Source of the DNA: Lacinutrix sp. MedPE-SW
GTDB lineage: Bacteria > Bacteroidota > Bacteroidia > Flavobacteriales > Flavobacteriaceae
Assembly (NCBI RefSeq): GCF_001874145.1
Contig: NZ_MPCX01000009.1
Span: 62,001 to 126,000, forward strand
DNA: 64,000 nt
Direction: 5' to 3'
The first letter of the stretch is position 1; each line of letters opens with the position of its first letter. Shown here one piece after another: positions 1 to 9,983 of this stretch. Under the pieces are notes generated by a model that saw only the letters and a list, made by a program, of their open reading frames with translations, ran no database searches and was not told the origin of the DNA. The translations under genes were made by a program, and so were the position numbers.

Positions 1-582
1 GAATATGATGGTTCACCAGGTTATATTGGAGAAGAGCGTATTAAAGATTTAAATTTAGACCCAACAGCTTTTCCTGCTATAGAGAATTTTCAGGATGATG
101 CTAATTTAGGTCGTTTAAAAGCTATGATTTCTGAAGGTGATACAGATAACGATGGCGATTACGATGTGTTATATTCTTATGGAGCACGTTCTTTTACAAT
201 TTGGAATGGAAATGGAGCTAAGGTTTACGATAGTGGTAATAGTATAGCAACAGAAACACTAGCAGCAACACCAGCTAATTTTAATGATGGTGATGGTAGA
301 AGTGATGATAAAGGAGCAGAACCAGAAAGTGTAGAGGTTTTAAACTTGGGTAACCAACGTTATATTCTTTTTGTAGGCTTAGAAAGAACAGATCAAATTA
401 TGGTTTACGATATTACAAATCCTGCTGCTCCAGCATTTTTAACTATCTTATCTCATAGTGGAGATGAAGCACCAGAAGGATTATTAGTTGTGCCAGCAAT
501 AAACAGTCCAAATGAGAGAGACTTGCTAATAGTCTCAAATGAAGATAGTGGTACTGTAACTATTTACGAAAACCAACAGTAA
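1..582 (+). CDS. Choice-of-anchor-I-like secreted protein, 3' end only
   Basis: The reading frame is open from base 1 with no start, so this is the last 193 residues of a longer protein whose beginning lies outside the window. The visible part has an acidic Asp/Asn/Gly-rich stretch (GDTDNDGDYD) typical of calcium-binding loops, then a beta-propeller-like segment ending in VSNEDSGTVTIYENQQ. This resembles the C-terminal part of the choice-of-anchor I family, extracellular proteins related to alkaline-phosphatase or esterase-like phytase propellers. No T9SS tail follows the last strand. An ATG at 124 is internal and should not be taken as the start. The family call is from recognition of the sequence style; the substrate is unknown. 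Confidence 0.6.
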   Translation, partial: EYDGSPGYIGEERIKDLNLDPTAFPAIENFQDDANLGRLKAMISEGDTDNDGDYDVLYSYGARSFTIWNGNGAKVYDSGNSIATETLAATPANFNDGDGRSDDKGAEPESVEVLNLGNQRYILFVGLERTDQIMVYDITNPAAPAFLTILSHSGDEAPEGLLVVPAINSPNERDLLIVSNEDSGTVTIYENQQ

Positions 583-602
583 AATTAGTAATCAAAATAA
601 TA

Positions 603-640
603 AAATGCTTTGTCTTAAATATTTAGGCAAAGCATTTTTT
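603..640 (+). terminator. Rho-independent terminator after the first gene
   Basis: The 10-bp stem AAATGCTTTG (603-612) pairs with CAAAGCATTT (628-637), with a 15-nt AT-rich loop and a run of T through 640. It lies 20 nt after the stop codon and separates this gene from der. Confidence 0.8.
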
Positions 641-695
641 GATTTAAATACTTATAAAGATTAAAAAAATGTGTATTTTATCTTAAACTAAACAT

Positions 696-703
696 TACCT
701 TTG
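696..703 (+). promoter_or_regulatory. Promoter -7 box upstream of der
   Basis: TACCTTTG matches the Bacteroidota -7 consensus TAnnTTTG exactly. It sits about 44 nt before the der start. No clear -33 TTG is visible at the expected spacing, so the call rests on the -7 box and its position. Confidence 0.55.
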
Positions 704-746
704 CAGCCGCTTACAGGATATGTAATGCAGACTAAAACATAAATTT

Positions 747-2054
747 ATGAGTAATATAGTAGCTATTGTAGGAAGACCAAATGTTGGAAAATCAACATTC
801 TTTAACCGTTTAATACAACGTCGTGAGGCGATTGTAGATGCCGTTAGTGGAGTGACTAGAGATCGCCATTATGGTAAAAGTGATTGGAATGGAAAAGAAT
901 TCTCCTTAATAGATACTGGAGGTTATGTTAAAGGAAGTGACGATATTTTTGAAGCTGAAATAGATAAACAAGTAGAGTTAGCTATTGAAGAAGCAGATGC
1001 TATAATTTTTATGGTAGATGTAGAAGCTGGAGTTACAGGAATGGATGAAGATGTTGCCAGACTATTACGAAAAGTAACAAAACCAGTTTTTTTAGTTGTA
1101 AATAAAGTCGATAACGGAAAAAGAGCAGAAGATGCAGTAGAGTTTTATAGCCTTGGTTTAGGAGATTATTTTACAATAGCAAGTATAAACGGAAGCGGTA
1201 CAGGAGATTTACTAGATGCATTAGTTGAAGCTTTACCAGAACAGGAAGAAGAAGAAGAAAAAGACGAGTTACCACGATTTGCTGTAGTTGGTCGTCCTAA
1301 CGCAGGTAAATCATCATTTATTAATGCTTTAATAGGTGAAGATAGGTATATTGTTACAGATATTGCAGGAACCACTCGTGATGCTATAGATACAAAGTAT
1401 AATCGCTTTGGTTTCGATTTTAATTTAGTTGATACTGCAGGAATTAGAAAAAAATCTAAAGTAAAAGAAGATCTAGAATTTTACTCTGTTATGCGTAGTG
1501 TTAGAGCTATAGAACATAGTGATGTATGCTTATTAGTTGTAGATGCAAATAGAGGTTTCGATGGGCAAGTACAAAACATTTTTTGGTTAGCCGAAAGAAA
1601 TAGAAAAGGTATTGTAATACTCGTTAACAAATGGGATTTAGTAGAAAAAGACAATAAAACTACTAACGAATTTGAAAAATATATTCGTTCTCAAATCGAA
1701 CCATTTACAGATGTGCCAATTGTATTTATCTCTGCGCTTACAAAGCAACGTATTTATAAAGCAATAGAAACAGCTGTTGAGGTTTATAAAAACCGAAGTA
1801 AAAAAATTAAAACAAGTGTTTTAAATGATACTTTACTACCAATAATAGAAAATTATCCACCACCAGCATATAAAGGTAAGTTTGTAAAAATTAAATACAT
1901 AATGCAATTGCCAACACCACAACCACAATTTGCATTTTTCTGTAATTTACCACAATACGTTAGAGAACCTTATAAGCGTTTTTTAGAAAATAAATTACGA
2001 GATTTGTTTGATTTTGAAGGTGTTCCGGTAAGTGTTTATATGCGTAAAAAGTAA
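747..2054 (+). CDS. der: Ribosome biogenesis GTPase Der
   Basis: Der (EngA) is a cytoplasmic GTPase needed for 50S ribosome maturation. The 435-residue protein has the diagnostic pair of tandem G domains. G domain 1 has P-loop GRPNVGKS at 9-16, DTGG at 56-59 and NKVD at 119-122. G domain 2 has GRPNAGKS at 182-189, DTAG at 229-232 and NKWD near 295. They are separated by an acidic linker (about 166-174). The C-terminal ~110 residues form the usual KH-like domain. The length is normal for the family. It is monocistronic, with its own TAnnTTTG promoter upstream and a gap before the next gene. Confidence 0.97.
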   Translation: MSNIVAIVGRPNVGKSTFFNRLIQRREAIVDAVSGVTRDRHYGKSDWNGKEFSLIDTGGYVKGSDDIFEAEIDKQVELAIEEADAIIFMVDVEAGVTGMDEDVARLLRKVTKPVFLVVNKVDNGKRAEDAVEFYSLGLGDYFTIASINGSGTGDLLDALVEALPEQEEEEEKDELPRFAVVGRPNAGKSSFINALIGEDRYIVTDIAGTTRDAIDTKYNRFGFDFNLVDTAGIRKKSKVKEDLEFYSVMRSVRAIEHSDVCLLVVDANRGFDGQVQNIFWLAERNRKGIVILVNKWDLVEKDNKTTNEFEKYIRSQIEPFTDVPIVFISALTKQRIYKAIETAVEVYKNRSKKIKTSVLNDTLLPIIENYPPPAYKGKFVKIKYIMQLPTPQPQFAFFCNLPQYVREPYKRFLENKLRDLFDFEGVPVSVYMRKK

Positions 2055-2175
2055 ATAAAAGGTGTAGTGTTTAGTAAAGGCTTGTAATGCATGCATTTAT
2101 TTATAAGTAACAAAAGAATTAAAACACTAACAAGTTATACTTTAAAAAGCGAAAACTTGTTTACTTTTACATTTC

Positions 2176-4614
2176 ATGTCATTTAAAATAAAAAATAAAG
2201 CATTATTAATAACTGCATTAGCATTATTTACAATTTGTGCGTCATGGTCTCAAAATAATCCGCCAGAAATTATAGCTGCGGGAAATATAAATTATTGTCC
2301 AGGATCAAATGTACCTATAGTTTCTAATGTGTCTATAACCGATCCAGACGCCGGAGATACAACTTTAGATGTAGTCGTTATCCAAATTTCTCAAGGTTAC
2401 AGTCAAGGAGAAGATGTTTTAATGTTAAGTAGCTTACAACCAAATATTATAGCAACTTGGTCTGCTATTCAAGGAGAGCTTACACTATCAGGAACCGCAT
2501 CATTTTCAGAATACGAGACAGCAATTTCAGCTGTGGTTTTTCAAACCTCTCAAACCAGTTTTAATGAAGATAAAACCATATCTATTAACTTAGGTAACGC
2601 TAATTATTTACCTTCAACTGGCCATTATTATTTTTATGTTTCTAGTTTAGGAATTCGTTGGGACGATGCTAAAACTGCTGCCGAAAATCAAACGTTTTTC
2701 GGTTTACAAGGGTATTTAGCAACAATAACAACTGCTGAAGAATCTCAACTTGCAGGAGAGCAAAGTCCAGGTACAGGTTGGATAGGTGCTAACGATGTAG
2801 ATAATGAAGGCGAATGGAAATGGGTTACTGGTCCAGAAGCTGGTACTGTGTTTTGGATTGGTAATTTTAATGGTTCTGCACAAAACAATGCGTTTAGTTT
2901 TTGGAATAATGGAGAACCTAACAATTTTGGAGGTAACGAGCATTACGCACATATTACAGATCCCAGTATTGGTAATCCTGGCTCTTGGAACGATTTGCCA
3001 ATAGCAGGTGATGCCGTTGGAAGCCCTTATCATCCGCAAGGATATTTAGTAGAATTTGGTGGTATGCCAGGCGATGCACAAGTAAATTTATCTGCAAGTA
3101 CAACTATTGTTACGCCTAAAATACTTGGAATTAGTACTCTTGATTTTTGTGAAAACTCTCCAGTTTCTATAACACTACAAACTAATACAGATACAGTTTT
3201 ATGGTTTGATTCTGCAACATCTACAACTCCTATTTTTAATGGTTTTACATTTAATCCATCAATTGCTGCAACAACAAACTATTGGGTTACTCCAGTGTTT
3301 TCTGGTTGTAATGCAGGAGCAAAAACTCAAATTACAGCAACAATAAATCAACAACCAATTGCAAACTCAATAACAATTTTAGAATGTGATGATAATGTAG
3401 TGGCTACTGGCAATGCAACTTTTGTATTAAATAATAGTGCAAATGATATTTCTGGAGCTTTACCTAATAGAATTGTTGAGTTTTTTCAAGATTCAAATTT
3501 AAGTAATAATATTAGTGGAGAAGCCTATATAAATACTACAAATCCGCAAACTATATACGCTAGAGTAACAAATACAAATACCGGATGTAGTCGCGAAACA
3601 ACAATTATTTTAGAGGTTGGAACAGATGCTTTAAATAATGCTACACTTATTAGTTGCGAAGATTTAGGTAGCGATGGAATAACAACATTTAACCTTTTAG
3701 ATGCAAGTGCACAATTAGTACAAGGTCTACCACCTGGAATTAATTTGGAGTTTTATGAGACACTACAAGATGTGGAGTTGCAAACAAATGCTTTAAATAC
3801 AACATACACTAATACGGTTCCATTTTCACAAACACTTTATGTTATAGGGAATGAGAACGGAAATTGTTACGGTGTTTCAGAACTTAGTTTACAAATTGAA
3901 AGTTTACCAGAAACAATTGGAGACTCTCAAAAATATTATTGTTTGAATAATTATCCAGGAACTATAAATCTTTCAAGCGGTGTTGTTTTAGATAATTCAA
4001 ATTATACCTACAGTTGGTCAACAGGAGAAACACAAGAAACCATTCAAATAAATGAAATAGGAATTTATAGTGTAACTATTACAAACTCACAAACACAATG
4101 TGAAACTACAAGAACTATAGACGTGTTGCCATCTAATATTGCAACTTTTGTAGACGTAAATGTTGAAGATATAGTTGAGAATAATTCCATTATTGTTTTA
4201 GTATCTGGAGAAGGCGAATATGAATTTGCTTTAGATAACAGTTTGGGTCCATATCAGGTTTCTAATAACTTTATAGACGTAAGTCCAGGAAACCATACTG
4301 TTTATGTAAAAGATGTTTTAAATAATTGTGGTACTGTTTCTACTAATGTCAATGTTATTGGTTATCCTTACTTTTTTACACCTAATGGAGACAATAAAAA
4401 TGAAACTTGGAGTATAGATGGCTTAAATACTAACGAAATCTTTCAGGTTTTAATTTTTAATCGTTTTGGTAAACATCTACAAACATTAAACAATCTTAAT
4501 CCTAAATGGGATGGAAGATACAAGGGAACTTTGCTTCCAACTTCAGATTATTGGTTTTCTGCCACTTTACAAAACGGGAAAAATTTTACAGGCCACTTTA
4601 CGCTTAAGCGATAA
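2176..4614 (+). CDS. T9SS type B sorted protein with C-type-lectin-like domain
   Basis: This is an 812-residue secreted protein. It begins with a signal peptide (hydrophobic segment about 9-25). A C-type-lectin-like domain spans about 145-295; visible marks are ATITTAEE, WIGANDVDNEGEWKWV, the EPN motif and a late WND. Several Ig/PKD-like repeats with Cys pairs follow. The last ~85 residues, beginning YFFTPNGDNKNETW and ending in a short basic tail, match the gliding-motility-associated (type B) C-terminal domain that directs export by the type IX system. A surface carbohydrate-binding or adhesive role is inferred from the lectin domain. A near-consensus box TACTTTTA at 2162-2169 lies only 6 nt before the ATG, so the leader would be very short or absent. 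Confidence 0.85.
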   Translation: MSFKIKNKALLITALALFTICASWSQNNPPEIIAAGNINYCPGSNVPIVSNVSITDPDAGDTTLDVVVIQISQGYSQGEDVLMLSSLQPNIIATWSAIQGELTLSGTASFSEYETAISAVVFQTSQTSFNEDKTISINLGNANYLPSTGHYYFYVSSLGIRWDDAKTAAENQTFFGLQGYLATITTAEESQLAGEQSPGTGWIGANDVDNEGEWKWVTGPEAGTVFWIGNFNGSAQNNAFSFWNNGEPNNFGGNEHYAHITDPSIGNPGSWNDLPIAGDAVGSPYHPQGYLVEFGGMPGDAQVNLSASTTIVTPKILGISTLDFCENSPVSITLQTNTDTVLWFDSATSTTPIFNGFTFNPSIAATTNYWVTPVFSGCNAGAKTQITATINQQPIANSITILECDDNVVATGNATFVLNNSANDISGALPNRIVEFFQDSNLSNNISGEAYINTTNPQTIYARVTNTNTGCSRETTIILEVGTDALNNATLISCEDLGSDGITTFNLLDASAQLVQGLPPGINLEFYETLQDVELQTNALNTTYTNTVPFSQTLYVIGNENGNCYGVSELSLQIESLPETIGDSQKYYCLNNYPGTINLSSGVVLDNSNYTYSWSTGETQETIQINEIGIYSVTITNSQTQCETTRTIDVLPSNIATFVDVNVEDIVENNSIIVLVSGEGEYEFALDNSLGPYQVSNNFIDVSPGNHTVYVKDVLNNCGTVSTNVNVIGYPYFFTPNGDNKNETWSIDGLNTNEIFQVLIFNRFGKHLQTLNNLNPKWDGRYKGTLLPTSDYWFSATLQNGKNFTGHFTLKR

Positions 4615-4741
4615 ATTCTAAAAAAAAGTCTATTTAAGTAAATTTTATAATTCCTTTAAGAAAATCATAACATTACTGTGGTATTTTCGTTCTTGATATT
4701 ACGCTATAAATATCATTAATCAAAAAACCAATCAAAAAAAT

Positions 4742-7525
4742 ATGCGAAAGCTACTTCTAATTGTTTCAATTTTATTTGTCTCAATTTCATTCTCACAAAC
4801 AAAAGATTTTTTAGTAACAGGAAAATTAATTGGCTCAGACGACCAGTTACCACTTGAGGCAGCCACAGTTTACTTGCAAAGAGTAAAAGACAGCTCTTTA
4901 GTTGCTTATACTATTTCCGACAGAAACGGAAACTTTAAATTAGAAGATGAAACAGGAGATAGTAACCTAAATTTATTCATTTCTTATGTAGGTTATAAAA
5001 CCTATTTTAAAGAGCTAAAAATGGATAAAAAAGAATTTAATTTAGGAACAGTTTCTCTAGAAATAAGTTCTAATGCTTTAGATGAAGTTGTAATAAAATC
5101 TGTCGCTCCGGTAACCATTAAAAAAGATACTTTAGAGTTTAACGTAAAATCTTTCAAAACTAAAAAAGACGCTAACGTAGAGGACTTGCTGAAACAATTA
5201 CCAGGAGTTGAGGTAGATGAAGAAGGAAAAATAAAAGTAAACGGAAAAGAAGTAAATAAAATTCTTGTAAACGGAAAACCGTTTTTTGGTGACGACCCAA
5301 CCATTACAACTAAAAACTTAACAAAAGATATTATAGAGAAAATTCAAATTGTAGATACCAAAACAAAATCTGAAGCCTTTACAGGAGAAGCTGGAGATAA
5401 AGAGAATAAAACCATTAATTTAACCATAAAAGAAGAAAACAATAAAGGTGTATTTGGGCGTGTTTCTGCTGGTGGAGGAACAGATGAAAGGTATGAACTT
5501 GCCGGTATGGTTAATGTGTTTGATAATGATAGAAGAATAAGCGTTTTAGCAGGTGGTAATAATACTAATTCACCAGGTTTTAGCTTTGGTGAAATTTCTA
5601 AAATGTTTGGTCGTGGCGGTGGCATGACATTTAATAGTAATGGTTCTTTTTCTATTGGAGGAAGATCTTTTGGTGGTGGACAAGGTATTACAACCTCGCA
5701 AAATGTAGGTGCTAATTACGCAGATAAAATTGGTGAGAAAATTGAAGCTAATGGCGATTATTTTTATGCATCTAGTAGTTCTTTTAATGAGAGTTCTTCG
5801 CAAAGAGAAACCATTCTATCAGACTCTCGATTTTTTACAAATTCAAATTCTAGATCAGATAATGACACAGACAGTCACACTGTAAATCTAGAATTTGAAA
5901 TAGAAACAGATTCAACATTTCAAATTAATATAGAGCCTTCATTTTCTTATTCAAAAAACAATACAAGATACAGTAACAATGACGAGACGTTAAATAATGA
6001 CCGTGTTTTAACCAACCAATCTTCAACAAACTCTAACGTAGAAAGTTTTGCAAAACAATTTAAAAACGATTTAAGTGTAACTAAACGTTTAGGAGGTAAA
6101 GGCGCTTTTTTAAAGTTTGAATTAGAAAATACTATAGGAAGAAACGAAAGCGACGATTTCTTAAATTCTAATACCGAAATATTTGGTAGTAACCCAGAAA
6201 CAATAGTTAGAAACCAATACACAAGAGGTGATAATGAAAGTAACGGTGTAACTGGAGAATTTACTTATAGATTACCATTAATTGCTAAAAAATTATTTTT
6301 AAATTTTGAGTACGAATACTCTCGAGATAGAGATGAAAACACACAAAGTACTTTTGATTTTGATGAAGTAAGCCAGACTTATTCAGAATTTAATACAGAT
6401 TTAAGTACAGATTTTAATTATACAGATTCTAGAAGTATTCCAGGAATAGGAATAACCTATAGAGGTGAAAAATGGTCTACAAGATTTAATGCCAGTTATA
6501 ACTTTAGAACACTTAAAAATGAAGATCTTCTACGTCCACAATTTAATGTAGAAAGAAAATTTAAAAATTTAGAATTAAGTTACAGTACAGATTATAGATT
6601 TAGTGAAAAAGCATCATTGTATTTTAATTATAGATTACGAAATAATCCACCACAATTAAGACAATTACAAGCATTTACAGATGTGTCAAACCCATTAAAT
6701 ACCATAATAGGTAATCCAAATTTAGGACCTGCAAATAATCATAATTTCTATTTAGGTTTTAATAACTACGATTGGCAAAAACGTACAGGACTGTATTTTA
6801 ACTTAAACGGAAGCATAGACAATAACCAAGTCGTATCAAAAACAATTGTAGATCCAGAAAGTTTAGAGCGTGTAACAACATACGAAAACGTAGATGGTAA
6901 TTATAATTTTGGAGCCTCTGGAAGTTATAGTAAACGCATAAAAATAGATTCGGTTAAAAGTGTAAGATTACGTGGTGGCGCTTGGGCTAATTTTAATAGA
7001 AATATTAATTTTAATAATGATGTAAAATACTCAAGTAACGTAAGTAGTATTACACCAAATTTTGGTGTAGATTTTGTTTGGACTAAAGTATTAGAGTTTA
7101 AACCATACTACCGTATAACTTTTACAAATAATGCTTACGATATTCAAGCTTTTGAAGATAGAGAGTTTACAAGGCATTCTGCAGGATTAAGAACAGCAAC
7201 ATTTTTACCAAAAAAATTAGAATGGCGTAACGATATAAGTTATAATTATAATCCAGATGTGGCAGACGGTTTTCAAAAAAGTGCTTGGTTCTGGAATTCT
7301 ACTTTAGCATATTCTATTTTAAAAGATAAAGCAGCAATAACTTTAAAGGTTTACGATTTGCTTAACCAAAACACCAACGCTAGGCGTACAGCAACTCAAG
7401 ATTATATAGAAGATTCACAAAGTACAGTCTTACAGCAATTTTTTATGGTAAGCTTTAGTTGGAAGTTTAATAGTTTAGGACCAAAAGGAAAAACAGGAGG
7501 AAATGATGTGTTTTTCTTCGATTAA
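4742..7525 (+). CDS. TonB-dependent-receptor-like outer membrane beta-barrel protein
   Basis: This 927-residue protein has a Sec signal peptide (about 1-19, ending FSQ). A carboxypeptidase-regulatory-like beta-sandwich follows (about 25-105; EAATVYLQRVKDSS, ISYVGYKTY). A plug-like region comes next (about 110-230; LLKQLPGVEVDEEGKIKVNG, GKPFFGDDP), and then a long barrel of alternating aromatic strands to the C-terminus. This is the arrangement of the Bacteroidota outer membrane beta-barrel family related to TonB receptors. A Gly-rich segment (about 285-315) lies at the plug/barrel boundary. No SusD partner is adjacent, so a SusCD nutrient pair is not supported; the substrate is unknown. Its stop codon overlaps the convergent TPM gene by 4 nt. 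Confidence 0.85.
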   Translation: MRKLLLIVSILFVSISFSQTKDFLVTGKLIGSDDQLPLEAATVYLQRVKDSSLVAYTISDRNGNFKLEDETGDSNLNLFISYVGYKTYFKELKMDKKEFNLGTVSLEISSNALDEVVIKSVAPVTIKKDTLEFNVKSFKTKKDANVEDLLKQLPGVEVDEEGKIKVNGKEVNKILVNGKPFFGDDPTITTKNLTKDIIEKIQIVDTKTKSEAFTGEAGDKENKTINLTIKEENNKGVFGRVSAGGGTDERYELAGMVNVFDNDRRISVLAGGNNTNSPGFSFGEISKMFGRGGGMTFNSNGSFSIGGRSFGGGQGITTSQNVGANYADKIGEKIEANGDYFYASSSSFNESSSQRETILSDSRFFTNSNSRSDNDTDSHTVNLEFEIETDSTFQINIEPSFSYSKNNTRYSNNDETLNNDRVLTNQSSTNSNVESFAKQFKNDLSVTKRLGGKGAFLKFELENTIGRNESDDFLNSNTEIFGSNPETIVRNQYTRGDNESNGVTGEFTYRLPLIAKKLFLNFEYEYSRDRDENTQSTFDFDEVSQTYSEFNTDLSTDFNYTDSRSIPGIGITYRGEKWSTRFNASYNFRTLKNEDLLRPQFNVERKFKNLELSYSTDYRFSEKASLYFNYRLRNNPPQLRQLQAFTDVSNPLNTIIGNPNLGPANNHNFYLGFNNYDWQKRTGLYFNLNGSIDNNQVVSKTIVDPESLERVTTYENVDGNYNFGASGSYSKRIKIDSVKSVRLRGGAWANFNRNINFNNDVKYSSNVSSITPNFGVDFVWTKVLEFKPYYRITFTNNAYDIQAFEDREFTRHSAGLRTATFLPKKLEWRNDISYNYNPDVADGFQKSAWFWNSTLAYSILKDKAAITLKVYDLLNQNTNARRTATQDYIEDSQSTVLQQFFMVSFSWKFNSLGPKGKTGGNDVFFFD

Positions 7526-7995
7526 TTCCATTTAACAAAAATAGAATCTAATGCTATTGAAACACCTTTATAAAATTCCTGGTTTTTAAAATTAGGTACA
7601 ATTGTATTTTCAATAATTGTATAAGCAACTGTATCTGTAATTTTTTTCTCTGTTCCCGTACCTGTAGCAATCGCAATGGCTCGATCGTATCTAGAAATTA
7701 ATAATAAAAGACCATTATTTTTTTCTTTTAATCCAACACCAAGTTGTGTGGCAAGTAACGTAGCATGATTTAATGCAGTTACATTTTTAGGTAAAGAGTC
7801 TATAGTATAAATACAAATTTGATTACTGGTTTTAAATTGGTAGTTTTTAATTTTTTCTAAAAGAAATTTCGCTTCGGTGTTAGAAAATAAATTGGTGTAA
7901 TCTTGAATAAAATTTTGATTTTTTTCAGGATTAAAAACGTCTTGTTTACAAGAAATTGTAAATATGAAATATAAAAACAGTATGAAGTTTTTCAT
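7522..7995 (-). CDS. TPM-domain lipoprotein
   Basis: This is a 157-residue protein with an N-terminal lipoprotein signal: hydrophobic residues 3-15, then TISC, so Cys is the likely lipidated residue. The rest is a TPM (YgcG/TPM_phosphatase) domain; visible marks are the tract NGLLLLISRYDRAIAIATGTG and the final helical part. TPM domains occur in thylakoid TLP18.3-type proteins and bacterial membrane proteins, and their biochemical role is poorly defined. It is the last and smallest of three consecutive TPM genes in one minus-strand operon that starts at the M23 peptidase, and it may have arisen by duplication of the neighbour at 8035. Confidence 0.8.
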   Translation of the reverse strand: MKNFILFLYFIFTISCKQDVFNPEKNQNFIQDYTNLFSNTEAKFLLEKIKNYQFKTSNQICIYTIDSLPKNVTALNHATLLATQLGVGLKEKNNGLLLLISRYDRAIAIATGTGTEKKITDTVAYTIIENTIVPNFKNQEFYKGVSIALDSIFVKWN

Positions 7996-8034
7996 ATTAT
8001 AATTTCTGTTTTAAAAGTTAATTGTAATACTAAT

Positions 8035-8901
8035 TTACCAACCACCAGAAGCGCCACCACCGCCAAAACCGCCGCCGCCAAAGCCACCGCCAAAGCCACC
8101 ACCAGAGCTACCTCCAAATCCGCCGCCAAAACCACCAGAACCACTTCTATAGCCACCACGACCAGAATTACTAAGTATAATAGCTTCAAGTATGTCTCGT
8201 GTTGTGTTTCGGCTATCGTAACCACTGCCATTGTTACCGCCACCATTTCTGTTTTTTACAATTGAAATAATTAGAATAATAAATACAATAAGTAAAAAGA
8301 AAGCAACTCCAGCCGGAAAAGTACCACTATCATTTTGTCTTGTACCTTGGTATTCACCATTCATAACTTCAAAAATGGCATCGGCTCCACGATTTAAACC
8401 TCCATAATAATCGTTACGTTTAAAGTATGGAATAATGTCTCGCTCTATTATACGGCGCGACATAGCATCTGTCATTAAATGCTCTGTGCCATATCCTGTG
8501 CTAATGCCTATTTTTCTGTCATCACGAGCTAATAAAATAAAGATACCATTATCTTTTTCTTGATCTCCAATTCCCCATTTTTGTGCCCATTGCGTGCCAA
8601 GATAGTTTATATATTCTCCTTGAGTTGAAGAGATAATTGCTACAACAATTTGCGTTGAAGTTGTATCAGAATATTTAACAAGTTTATGCTCTAAGTTGGT
8701 TTTTTGTCCAGGTTGCAATAAGTCTATATAATCATAAACACTGGTTTGGCCACCATTTTTTTTTGATGGTTTAGGTGGAATTTCAAATTGGGCAAAAGCA
8801 ATTTGGCCTATAAAAAATAGAGACATTACTAAAATTACTTTTTTTAGTATGCTTTTTTTTAAACTTGTTTTATAAACGAGATGCTGCTTTGTTCTTTTCA
8901 T
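8035..8901 (-). CDS. TPM-domain membrane protein with Gly-rich tail (YgcG-like)
   Basis: This is a 288-residue protein with a signal-like hydrophobic segment (about 20-37, ending AFAQ), a TPM domain (about 50-190; NGIFILLARDDRKIGISTGYG), one transmembrane helix (about 203-222; FFLLIVFIILIISIV) and a C-terminal Gly/Phe/Ser-rich tail of about 40 residues. This is the usual YgcG-family plan. The tail often marks membrane or cell-surface attachment, but its purpose is unknown. The start at 8901 overlaps the preceding TPM stop by 4 nt (ATGA), which points to translational coupling and favours this start over later Met codons. Confidence 0.85.
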   Translation of the reverse strand: MKRTKQHLVYKTSLKKSILKKVILVMSLFFIGQIAFAQFEIPPKPSKKNGGQTSVYDYIDLLQPGQKTNLEHKLVKYSDTTSTQIVVAIISSTQGEYINYLGTQWAQKWGIGDQEKDNGIFILLARDDRKIGISTGYGTEHLMTDAMSRRIIERDIIPYFKRNDYYGGLNRGADAIFEVMNGEYQGTRQNDSGTFPAGVAFFLLIVFIILIISIVKNRNGGGNNGSGYDSRNTTRDILEAIILSNSGRGGYRSGSGGFGGGFGGSSGGGFGGGFGGGGFGGGGASGGW

Positions 8902-9338
8902 CCTTTAGAAATAGTGTTGCTTAACTCGTTTGTGTCATTTTCTAATTTTGGGAAATAAGATTTTAACTGGTTTCCAGCTAAAAGAATACCATCTACCAAG
9001 CCTTGTTTGTAATTTCCGTTTTTAAAATGGGTTTGTATTGTGTTTTTAGTATCGTCCCAAAATGTTTTTGATACAACACTATTAATACCTTTATCTCCAT
9101 AAATAGCAAAAGCCTTATCGTTTACAGCAACATAAATTAATACACCATTATGTAGCGCTGTGTTTTGCATTTTTAAAATTGAAAATACTTCAAGAGCGCG
9201 AGCTTCAATATGTCCTTTTGCAGAGGTTTCAATATGTACGCGTATTTCGCCAGAGGTCTGTAATTCTGCCTCACGAATTGCTGCAACAATTTCTTGTTCT
9301 TCAATGGTGGTTAAAAAGGCTTCAACAGGATTTTGCAT
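8898..9338 (-). CDS. TPM-domain protein without signal peptide
   Basis: This is a 146-residue protein made almost entirely of a TPM domain (ETSGEIRVHIE near 26-38, GVLIYVAVNDKAFAIYGDKG near 84-103). Unlike its two neighbours it has no N-terminal signal or transmembrane helix, so it should be cytoplasmic or held by a partner. It lies between LemA (8 nt gap) and the second TPM gene (4 nt overlap). LemA-TPM gene pairs are a recurrent arrangement in Bacteroidota. Confidence 0.85.
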   Translation of the reverse strand: MQNPVEAFLTTIEEQEIVAAIREAELQTSGEIRVHIETSAKGHIEARALEVFSILKMQNTALHNGVLIYVAVNDKAFAIYGDKGINSVVSKTFWDDTKNTIQTHFKNGNYKQGLVDGILLAGNQLKSYFPKLENDTNELSNTISKG

Positions 9339-9346
9339 GAAAAAAA

Positions 9347-9946
9347 TTAATCGAAATTAAATTCTACATCTGGAACTTTTTCAGAACCTGGATCTGCTTT
9401 ATATCTAGCCATTTCTTTAAAGCCAAACATACCTGCAAGTATTTTATTTGGAAATTTTGTAGTATAAATATCGTATTTATTTACAGCATCATTATATCTG
9501 TCTCTTGCAACATTAATACGGTTTTCTGTTCCTTCTTGTTGCGAAATAAATTCTTTAAACTGTTCTGTTGTTCTTAATTCTGGATAACGCTCAAATGATG
9601 CAATAAGTCTGCTAAACGAACCGCTTAACTGGCTTTGCGCTTGTTGAAATTTAGCTACATTTTCTGGTGTTAAATTATTAGCATCAATATTTACAGAGGT
9701 AGCTTTAGATCTTGCTTCTATAACTTCGTTTAAAGTTTTTCTTTCAAAATCTGCCGACCCTTGTACTGTTTTTATAACACTACTATATAAATCGCTTCTT
9801 CTTTGGTAGCTGCTTTCTACATTAGACCATGCTGTTTTTGCATTGGCTTCAAGCTCTACTGCTGTATTATTTATGCCAACTCCCCAAGAGTAAATAGCAA
9901 AAATAATAAGGCCAATAACTATAAGTGGTATAAGAAATTTTTTCAT
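9347..9946 (-). CDS. LemA family membrane protein
   Basis: LemA proteins have one N-terminal transmembrane helix followed by a long helical bundle. Here the helix is FLIPLIVIGLIIFAIYSWGV, followed by a conserved region containing WSNVESSYQRRSDL and the late FKEMARYKADPGSEKVPDVEF. I chose the internal Met directly before the hydrophobic segment. The longer frame (starting 9994) would add 16 polar residues ahead of the helix and overlap merR by 11 nt; the shorter start leaves an ordinary gap. Its function is unknown, and the genomic link to TPM proteins suggests a shared envelope role. Confidence 0.85.
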   Translation of the reverse strand: MKKFLIPLIVIGLIIFAIYSWGVGINNTAVELEANAKTAWSNVESSYQRRSDLYSSVIKTVQGSADFERKTLNEVIEARSKATSVNIDANNLTPENVAKFQQAQSQLSGSFSRLIASFERYPELRTTEQFKEFISQQEGTENRINVARDRYNDAVNKYDIYTTKFPNKILAGMFGFKEMARYKADPGSEKVPDVEFNFD

Positions 9947-9983
9947 GGTGTTTGGTTTTTTAGTTGAGTTTTCTGGTAGTGCT

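Noticed and set aside
1166-1375. Minus-strand frame opposite der
   Set aside because: It lies entirely within the well-supported der gene and has no features of its own.
4742-7525. SusC of a SusCD polysaccharide uptake locus
   Set aside because: No SusD-like gene or carbohydrate enzyme is adjacent and the barrel type differs from classical SusC.
7992-8246. Ala/Val/Leu-rich 84-residue frame on the minus strand
   Set aside because: It is the shifted reading of the Gly-rich tail codons of the TPM gene at 8035-8901; its low complexity explains the long open frame.
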